From Candidatus Hebobacteria bacterium (GTDB taxonomy: Bacteria; Armatimonadota; Hebobacteria; Hebobacterales; Hebobacteraceae), in the NCBI GenBank assembly GCA_029821235.1, contig JALGTT010000020.1, positions 1-11,814 on the forward strand: a DNA stretch of 11,814 bases, read 5' to 3'. Within the stretch, counting starts at the first letter, position 1. Each line of letters starts with the position of its first letter. Of this stretch, positions 7,296 through 11,814 are shown piece after piece. The translations under genes were made by a program, and so were the position numbers. A model generated the notes under the pieces. It worked only from the letters and a program-made list of their open reading frames with translations. It was not told the DNA's origin and searched no databases.

Positions 7296-7304
7296 CAGGC
7301 CTGT
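7296..7304. promoter_or_regulatory. Candidate operator copy 2 (CAGGCCTGT)
   Basis: Identical to the copy at 7253-7261 and here part of the perfect 10-bp palindrome ACAGGCCTGT (7295-7304). It sits immediately upstream of the -35 of the merR-KaiC promoter. The two copies thus bracket the promoter about four helical turns apart, a layout compatible with looping repression or autoregulation. Confidence 0.5.
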
Positions 7305-7453
7305 ACCTTCACACGCCCAGCAGGCGTTGGAAATGTACCTCGACTCGACGCGCCGCCCGCGCGAACCCGCTCTCCGGGCCAGGAGCAGAAGCGGCTCGGG
7401 GATACTCGTTCAGGACCTGCTCTGGGGCAACTCCAGCCCCGTGTGGCGAGTGG
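7305..7453. other. Divergent intergenic spacer, no gene seen
   Basis: Between the merR operator region and the radical SAM promoter. Reading frames here are short, lack ribosome-binding sites and have arginine/proline-rich products typical of random GC-rich frames. Only a small CGCC/GGCG dyad (7314-7326) stands out. Confidence 0.5.
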
Positions 7454-7481
7454 TTGACATTCGCCGCCAACCTACTATACT
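7454..7481 (+). promoter_or_regulatory. Strong sigma70-type promoter for the radical SAM gene
   Basis: A perfect TTGACA (7454-7459) is followed after 16 bases by TATACT (7476-7481), one mismatch to consensus, in a locally A/T-richer patch. Transcription should start near 7488, giving a leader of about 170 bases before the ATG at 7658. Confidence 0.75.
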
Positions 7482-7512
7482 CGAATTGGAGCTGCCTGCC
7501 GCAACCAGCGCG

Positions 7513-7598
7513 CGGGGGCGGCCCCGACTGTGCTTTGGCAAGAGAGCGACGCGCGGCGCCACGCACACGCCCCGAGCGGATGCGTGGGCCGACGCGCG
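7513..7598 (+). other. Structured part of the radical SAM leader
   Basis: Contains a small hairpin CGGGG/CCCCG with a 4-base loop (7513-7526). A second dyad, CCACGCA (7559-7565) with TGCGTGG (7581-7587), is flanked by two identical copies of CGACGCGCG (7547-7555 and 7590-7598). The leader may fold and regulate the downstream gene, but I do not recognise a known riboswitch, and GC-rich DNA yields such dyads by chance. Confidence 0.35.
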
Positions 7599-7657
7599 AT
7601 GGGTCAAGTGGCGGCGCAACCTTTGGCGTGTACTCACGAGAGAGGAGGCGAACTCAC

Positions 7658-9112
7658 ATGTCCTTATCCGCAGCGAAGCTTACTGCCATCAGGTATCTGG
7701 CTACTCAGACGGTGCCTCTGTTGCTGAACCACGCTGATGACGCGCGTCTCGTCACCCTCACTCGCATCCTCGAGCGGGTGGCGCGGACCGAACACCATCG
7801 GGCCCAGCTCCGCTATCTGAGGAAACTCATCCTGGAGCAGCATCCCGCGGTGGAACTGGCTCGCCGGGTGCTCCACCTGCATCCCAACGCGAGGCGGGCG
7901 ATCATCAACTCCCTCGGCATCAACGCCACCTGGCTCGGCGATGCCGAGAGAAAGGCCTTCGCACAGGAGCACGGGGTGCATCCCCCGTTCCTGATCGTGA
8001 TCAGCCCCACCATGAGGTGCAACCTCCGCTGTCTGGGCTGCTACGCGGGCGAGTACCCGCGCGAGTCCGACCCGCTCTCGTTCGAGGTGATAGACCGCAT
8101 CGTGAGCGAGGGCAAGGAAATGGGGGTGTACTTCTACACCATTTCCGGCGGGGAGCCGTTCCTGCGGCCCGACCTGCTGGACCTGTACGACAAGCACCGC
8201 GACTGCACGTTCCTGATCTACACCAACGGCACCAGGATTGACGAGAAGGTCGTTTCCCGGCTCCAGGAGTGCGGCAACGCGGCCCCGGCGATCAGCATCG
8301 AGGGCTGGAGGGAGCAGACCGACTTCCGGCGCGGCAAGGGCGTCTACGACCGAGTGATGGCGGCGATGGACGACCTGCGGGAGGCGGGGCTGTTCTTCGG
8401 GTTCTCGGCCACCGCCACCCGCCTCAACGCTGATGTCTACTTCGACGAGGCATTCTTCGACCACATGGTGGAGAAGGGGTGCCTGTTCGGGTGGTTCTTC
8501 ATCTTCGTGCCCGTGGGCCAGGACAGCGACACGAAACTGATGGTGACCCCGCAGCAGCGCGACCGCCTGCGGAGGATGGTCTCCCGGATGCGGGCCACGA
8601 AGCCGATCTTCGTGGCAGATTTCTGGAACGACGGCTGCCTGACCGGCGGATGCATGTCCGGCGGCACCCTCTACATGCACGTGAACTACCGGGGCGACCT
8701 GGAGCCCTGCGTGTTCATGCACTTCGCGGAGGAGAACATCCTGGACATCTACCGCCGGGGCGGGCACCTCTGGGATGTGCTGAATACCCCCCTCTTCCGG
8801 CGGATCCGCCAGGTCAACCGCAGAGATCCGAATCTGCTGCGGCCCTGCCCCATCATTGACCACAACGAGTGGCTGGAGGAGGCGCTCGAAGGCACCAACG
8901 CGCGCCCCACCCACCCGGGCGCGGAGGACATCGTCACCCGCCTCGCCCCGGAGGTGCGCGCCTGGGCGAAGGAGTACGGCAAACTGGCCGATCACGCCTG
9001 GTATGAGACGGACGAGTACGCCTGGGCGCAGACTGACGACCCACTCTGGACGCCCGACCACCTGAGGGAGCAGAAGGCCCAACACAAGCAGACGGGCACC
9101 TACGCGGCCTGA
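7658..9112 (+). CDS. Radical SAM protein with cysteine-rich C-terminal (SPASM/twitch-like) region
   Basis: A 484-aa cytoplasmic iron-sulfur enzyme. The CX3CX2C cluster motif is C121, C125, C128 in TMRCNLRCLGCY, and the SAM-binding SGGEPFLRPDL follows (G164, G165, E166). The N-terminal 110 residues are helical and of unknown role. Further cysteines C327, C332, C351 and C397 (GCLTGGCMSGG, LEPCVFMHF, LRPCPII) resemble the auxiliary-cluster region of SPASM/twitch proteins, which often modify peptides or proteins. No precursor peptide or substrate gene is visible nearby, so the reaction is unknown. The family looks like one annotated only as radical SAM protein in many anaerobes and deep-branching bacteria. 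The ATG is set by AGGAGG nine bases upstream; the in-frame TTG at 7454 overlaps the -35 and is rejected. It is divergent from merR-KaiC. Confidence 0.9.
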   Translation: MSLSAAKLTAIRYLATQTVPLLLNHADDARLVTLTRILERVARTEHHRAQLRYLRKLILEQHPAVELARRVLHLHPNARRAIINSLGINATWLGDAERKAFAQEHGVHPPFLIVISPTMRCNLRCLGCYAGEYPRESDPLSFEVIDRIVSEGKEMGVYFYTISGGEPFLRPDLLDLYDKHRDCTFLIYTNGTRIDEKVVSRLQECGNAAPAISIEGWREQTDFRRGKGVYDRVMAAMDDLREAGLFFGFSATATRLNADVYFDEAFFDHMVEKGCLFGWFFIFVPVGQDSDTKLMVTPQQRDRLRRMVSRMRATKPIFVADFWNDGCLTGGCMSGGTLYMHVNYRGDLEPCVFMHFAEENILDIYRRGGHLWDVLNTPLFRRIRQVNRRDPNLLRPCPIIDHNEWLEEALEGTNARPTHPGAEDIVTRLAPEVRAWAKEYGKLADHAWYETDEYAWAQTDDPLWTPDHLREQKAQHKQTGTYAA

Positions 9113-9137
9113 CGCCGCGGGCGCCAAACAAACTCCT

Positions 9138-9169
9138 GCGGCCCGGGGGCAAACGCGCTCCCGGGCCGC
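9138..9169. terminator. Bidirectional GC-rich hairpin between convergent genes
   Basis: GCGGCCCGGG (9138-9147) pairs perfectly with CCCGGGCCGC (9160-9169) around a 12-base loop. It is placed 25 bases after the radical SAM stop codon and 4 bases after the DUF366 stop on the other strand. Neither strand has a clear T-run, so it may act with Rho or as a 3'-end stabiliser. Confidence 0.7.
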
Positions 9170-9173
9170 GCTG

Positions 9174-9731
9174 TCACTGGACGCGCTTCACCCGGGAGGC
9201 GGCGTGGGACATGCCTTCCACCTCCCGCGCGTAGGCGGCCAGCAGCGCCTCGCCGAACTCCCGCGGCTTCACTCCCAGCTCCTCCAGGCCGATGGCCGGC
9301 ACCGGCGCGCCCTCGCCCAGCACGTTGAAGGCCGAGTGGATGAGGCCGGAGGCCGGGGAGACGGTGGCGACCGAGATGGAAAGCTTCAGATTGCGGAAAT
9401 AGAGGTCATCCCCCTCCCGCCGGATCAAGTTCTCGCCGAGATGTGCGTTGAGCAGTTCCCCGGCGAGGGCCATCAGCAGCCGCTGGCGGGTGGTGATGTG
9501 GGACAGGTCCAGGCCCGGGTGCTCGGCGATGAGATGAAGCATTTTCGGGCTGCTGATGCGGGCGCCGGCCTCCAGGTCCTCCAGATCCACCATGTGCTCG
9601 CGGGCTACCTCGCAGGGACCCAGGAAGCAGACCGCCGCCTCCCCCGACAGCCCGGTCGCCTCCGCCACCCAGCCCGACCGGAGTTGCGCGCCCGTGTAGG
9701 TGATGCGCTCTTCGAGGAAGGCCACCTTCAC
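9174..9731 (-). CDS. DUF366 family protein
   Basis: A 185-aa protein matching, from memory of the family, DUF366, which is found in archaea and some bacteria and has no established function. Recognisable parts are FLEERITYTGAQL at the start, GPCEV and HMVDLEDL (46-53), PKMLHLIAE (62-70), RQRLL (82-86), GDDLYFRNLKLSISVAT, and the GAPVPAIGLEELGV and AREVEGMSHAASRVKRV tail. The length fits the family. There is no signal peptide or membrane segment, so it is probably cytoplasmic. The GTG start overlaps the NHL gene's stop (GTGA), with GGGGGA just upstream, implying translational coupling. Upstream in-frame codons read only as a shadow of the NHL gene. Confidence 0.85.
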   Translation of the reverse strand: MKVAFLEERITYTGAQLRSGWVAEATGLSGEAAVCFLGPCEVAREHMVDLEDLEAGARISSPKMLHLIAEHPGLDLSHITTRQRLLMALAGELLNAHLGENLIRREGDDLYFRNLKLSISVATVSPASGLIHSAFNVLGEGAPVPAIGLEELGVKPREFGEALLAAYAREVEGMSHAASRVKRVQ

Positions 9732-10669
9732 CAGGTGTCCCCCGTGGCCACCAGACGCACGATCCGATGATTCAGGGAATCGGAGACATAGACGCTGCCC
9801 TGCCCGTCCACCGCCAGAGACACGGGCGCGGACAGCCGGCCGTTGATCGCCCCCGGCTGGGGGTAGCAGCACACCACCTGTCCGTCGGCGGCGAACTTCA
9901 GCACGCGATTGTTGCCGGTGTCGGCCACCCAGATGCCCCCATCCGAATCGGCGGCCAGGCCCCTCGGCTCCTCCAATTCTCCCACCTCGGAGCCGTGCTT
10001 GCCGAAGACGAAGTCGAAGTCCCCGTCCGGCTTCAGCCTCACCACCCGGTGGCGCATGGTGTCGGAGACGTACACCCGCCCCTCCGTGTCCACGGCCACC
10101 CCCTGGGGTCTGCTGCCATCGAGGCCGGAGGAGGGTCCGTGGTAATCGGTCTGCCACTGTCCGGTGGCCGAGTAGCAGGTGACGCGGGAGTTCTCGGTAT
10201 CCGCGATGTACAACTGATGGTAGAAGTCCATGCAGATGGCGGTGGGGCAGGAGAACCTGGGCACCCGGGCGCTGGGCCCGCCCAGGGTGAACACCAGGTA
10301 GCCGGTCTTGGAGAACTTCCGCAGCCGGTCCGCCCCCTGCTCGATCACATAGATGAACTGGGAACTGTCCACCACCACCCCCTGGGGATTCAGCAACAGG
10401 TCCGGCCCGCCCAGCCCGTACACATCTCCGTCAGGGGTGATCTTCTGAATCCGGTGGTTGAGCGAATCGGCCACGAACAGGCTCCCCTCGGCATCCAGCC
10501 AGAGCCCCATCGGCCGGTTGAACTCACCCAGGTCGGTGCCGTAACTGCCGATGGTCTCGGCCATGCGGAGCACCTGCCTGGCCACCGGAGCGCTGGGCGT
10601 CTCCGCGGACTGGCGGGGCGTCCGTCGCCCGATCTCTAGATAGTGAAACCGACTCTCACCCTCACCCAT
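9728..10669 (-). CDS. NHL-repeat six-bladed beta-propeller protein
   Basis: A 313-aa protein with six NHL repeats at about residues 50-82, 93-123, 139-170, 186-216, 233-263 and 280-310. Each has the pattern P.G.AVD..G.VYV.D..NHR...L..DG; the best is RPQGVAVDTEGRVYVSDT. Six repeats would close a full propeller, a fold used for binding protein, RNA or ligand. No signal peptide or membrane segment is seen, although many relatives are exported. The first 45 residues are not part of the propeller. The ATG at 10669 is the first in-frame start after an in-frame TGA, but its nearest Shine-Dalgarno-like GAGGGG is 16 bases away, so a later start (for example Met36) is possible. Its last four bases overlap the DUF366 start, suggesting a joint function. 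Confidence 0.85.
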   Translation of the reverse strand: MGEGESRFHYLEIGRRTPRQSAETPSAPVARQVLRMAETIGSYGTDLGEFNRPMGLWLDAEGSLFVADSLNHRIQKITPDGDVYGLGGPDLLLNPQGVVVDSSQFIYVIEQGADRLRKFSKTGYLVFTLGGPSARVPRFSCPTAICMDFYHQLYIADTENSRVTCYSATGQWQTDYHGPSSGLDGSRPQGVAVDTEGRVYVSDTMRHRVVRLKPDGDFDFVFGKHGSEVGELEEPRGLAADSDGGIWVADTGNNRVLKFAADGQVVCCYPQPGAINGRLSAPVSLAVDGQGSVYVSDSLNHRIVRLVATGDTW

Positions 10670-10879
10670 CAGCGCGCATCCCGGTCCCCTCTTGCGGGAC
10701 CTCCCTCAGACCTGACTACACACTAGTATTCCCCGTGCACGGCTGAATTCCCGCCCCCGCGCCCCGCAAGTTTCGCCTTCCGACACACGGCGCGGGAGGC
10801 GCGCAGACAGCCTCAGGCCGAGGCAGGAGCGCCCTTGGTGCCGCCGAAGCCTTCCCGCACATCTGCTGTGAGGTGAGAA
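10670..10879. promoter_or_regulatory. Divergent intergenic region between NHL and GH5 genes
   Basis: About 210 bases holding the promoters of both genes, though I see no strong hexamer pair on either strand. It contains perfect palindromes CCGTGCACGG (10733-10742) and ACTAGT (10722-10727) in the only A/T-richer patch. TAGTAT there is a possible plus-strand -10, without a good -35. The rest is GC-rich with no gene. Confidence 0.4.
10683..10701 (-). other. Small hairpin just before the NHL start
   Basis: GGTCCC (10683-10688) and GGGACC (10696-10701) form a perfect 6-bp stem with a 7-base loop in the NHL mRNA leader. The only Shine-Dalgarno-like sequence, GAGGGG (10691-10686 on the minus strand), lies partly in the loop and partly in the stem, so pairing could limit ribosome access. 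Confidence 0.3.
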
Positions 10880-11814
10880 ATGGACCGTTTCGAGTTGTGG
10901 AAGAAGGGTGAATTGCGGGGCGCCAACGCATTCCCGCGGCACACGGTGGAGGACCTGAAGACCCTGCGGAGTTGGAACGCCAATCTGGTGTCCTACGGGC
11001 TGGAGAGCACGGTGGAGTTCGAGCCCCCGTTCGAGGTGATCCCCGAGAAGCTCGACATCGTCGAGGCGGCGCTGGCGAGGGCGAAGGAGGCGGACCTGTT
11101 CGCCACCATCAACTTCCGCTCCGCTCCCGGCCGGGAGGATTTCAACCGCGATCTGCGCCAGTTCGAGGATTTCAAGTACCACGACGGCTTCGTCAAGATG
11201 TGGCGGGAGACCGCCCGCCGACTCAAGGACAACGACGTGGTGGTCGGCTACGACCTGATGTGTGAGCCCCATCCGGAGGACTTGTTCCCCGACCTGCCGC
11301 GGGAGAAGCGGGCGGAGGCGATGAAGGGCACGCCCGCCGACTGGAACCTCCTCGCCAGGCGCGCCACCGAGGCGATCAGGGAGGTGGACCCGGACACCCC
11401 CATCATCGTCAATTCGACCGGTTGGGCCTATCCCCATGCTTTCGCCTATCTGGAGTTGACCGGCGATGCGCGCACCGTCTACAGCGTACACTACTACAGC
11501 CCCCGCCCCTACACCCATCAGAAGGTGGACAAACCGATCCGCTACCCCGGCCTGGTTCCCGCGCACGTCGAGCCGGAGCAGGAGTGGTCTCTGGAGGTGA
11601 TCGTGGACACCCTGCGGCCAGTGCGGGACTTCCAGACCAAGCACGGAGTGCCCATCTTCGCGGGCGAGTTCGGGTGTGCGCGCTATGCGCCCGGCGTGGA
11701 GCAGTTCTTCCGCGACCAGATAGGCACCTACGAGGACTGGGGATGGTCCTGGGCCTATTGGGACCTGCGGGGCTGGTGGGTGATGGACATCGAGATGTCC
11801 GCGGACCCCGCCGA
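10880..11814 (+). CDS. Glycoside hydrolase family 5-like protein (cellulase superfamily), 3' end cut by window
   Basis: At least 311 codons of a TIM-barrel hydrolase of clan GH-A. The proposed acid/base is E129 in YDLMCEPH and the nucleophile E263 in IFAGEFG. HYYSP carries the conserved His and Tyr of strand 6, and WSWAYWDLRGW gives the strand-8 tryptophans. The Asn that normally precedes the acid/base (NEP) is Cys128 here, and the usual Arg and His of strands 2 and 3 (VRL, D-HG) are not obvious (NLVSYGLE, TINFRSAPG). The start is well set: GAGG is six bases upstream and an in-frame TGA ends four bases before the ATG. The protein therefore has no signal peptide and is probably intracellular, acting on oligosaccharides or glycosides. 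Substrate unknown; the C-terminus probably lies shortly beyond the edge. Confidence 0.82.
   Translation, partial: MDRFELWKKGELRGANAFPRHTVEDLKTLRSWNANLVSYGLESTVEFEPPFEVIPEKLDIVEAALARAKEADLFATINFRSAPGREDFNRDLRQFEDFKYHDGFVKMWRETARRLKDNDVVVGYDLMCEPHPEDLFPDLPREKRAEAMKGTPADWNLLARRATEAIREVDPDTPIIVNSTGWAYPHAFAYLELTGDARTVYSVHYYSPRPYTHQKVDKPIRYPGLVPAHVEPEQEWSLEVIVDTLRPVRDFQTKHGVPIFAGEFGCARYAPGVEQFFRDQIGTYEDWGWSWAYWDLRGWWVMDIEMSADPA

Noticed and set aside
7309..7566. 85-codon minus-strand frame in the divergent intergenic region
   Set aside because: No ribosome-binding site, no recognisable product, and it crosses the radical SAM promoter.
7454..7657. 68-residue N-terminal extension of the radical SAM protein from a TTG
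   Set aside because: The TTG is the -35 hexamer of the promoter, and a proper AGGAGG-ATG start exists at 7658.
7664..9127. 487-codon open frame opposite the radical SAM gene
   Set aside because: Its Val/His/Ala-rich product has no recognisable motif, while the plus-strand frame has an intact radical SAM signature, promoter and ribosome-binding site.
9732..10157. Upstream extension of the DUF366 frame to 327 residues
   Set aside because: The extra 142 residues are an Arg/Gly-rich shadow of the NHL gene; the conserved DUF366 core begins at the GTG at 9731.
1..11814. CRISPR array, transposon, prophage, toxin-antitoxin or defence island
   Set aside because: No spaced repeats, terminal inverted repeats with transposase, integrase or phage genes, or small gene pairs were found. 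MazG here is a housekeeping-type nucleotide hydrolase without mazEF.

Overview
The window is GC-rich bacterial chromosomal DNA with tightly packed, ordinary-looking genes. I see no rRNA, tRNA, CRISPR array, insertion sequence, phage gene or origin. The gene set (bacterial-type PPDK, a membrane-anchored SurA/PrsA-like protein, MazG, a KaiC-like ATPase with a MerR regulator, DUF366 and NHL proteins, an intracellular-looking GH5-type hydrolase) suggests a free-living, deep-branching, high-GC bacterium. Armatimonadota is one possibility, but this is inference and I cannot fix the phylum.

Layout. Positions 1-7187 hold a five-gene run on the minus strand. In transcription order these are a MerR-type regulator (7181-6528), a KaiC-like ATPase (6463-5087), a membrane-anchored parvulin-like foldase or chaperone (4790-3510), MazG nucleotide pyrophosphohydrolase (3436-2690), and pyruvate phosphate dikinase (2519 to the window edge, C-terminus missing). 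At least two sigma70-like promoters drive this run: TTGACC-17-TATCCT before merR, and TTGACT-17-TAGAAT before the foldase gene. A possible third lies inside a 27-bp inverted repeat upstream of the dikinase.

Positions 7196-7657 are a divergent regulatory region. On the right a TTGACA-16-TATACT promoter and a structured leader of about 170 nt precede a 484-aa radical SAM protein (7658-9112, plus strand). That gene ends at a strong GC hairpin shared with the convergent NHL/DUF366 pair (10669-9174, minus strand), whose two genes overlap by four bases. A GH5-type glycoside hydrolase begins at 10880 on the plus strand and runs off the right edge.

How the genes may work together. MerR and KaiC-like form a likely two-gene signalling pair, and two identical CAGGCCTGT elements 43 bp apart bracket their promoter. 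NHL and DUF366 are probably translationally coupled. The foldase and MazG are likely co-transcribed housekeeping or stress functions, and the dikinase is central carbon metabolism. Several proteins have an intact fold but lack expected catalytic residues: the second KaiC domain, the second MazG domain, the parvulin active site, and the Asn of the GH5 NEP motif. I do not see a clear new defence or mobile system. The best leads are the MerR/KaiC/radical SAM divergent region and the NHL-DUF366 pair.
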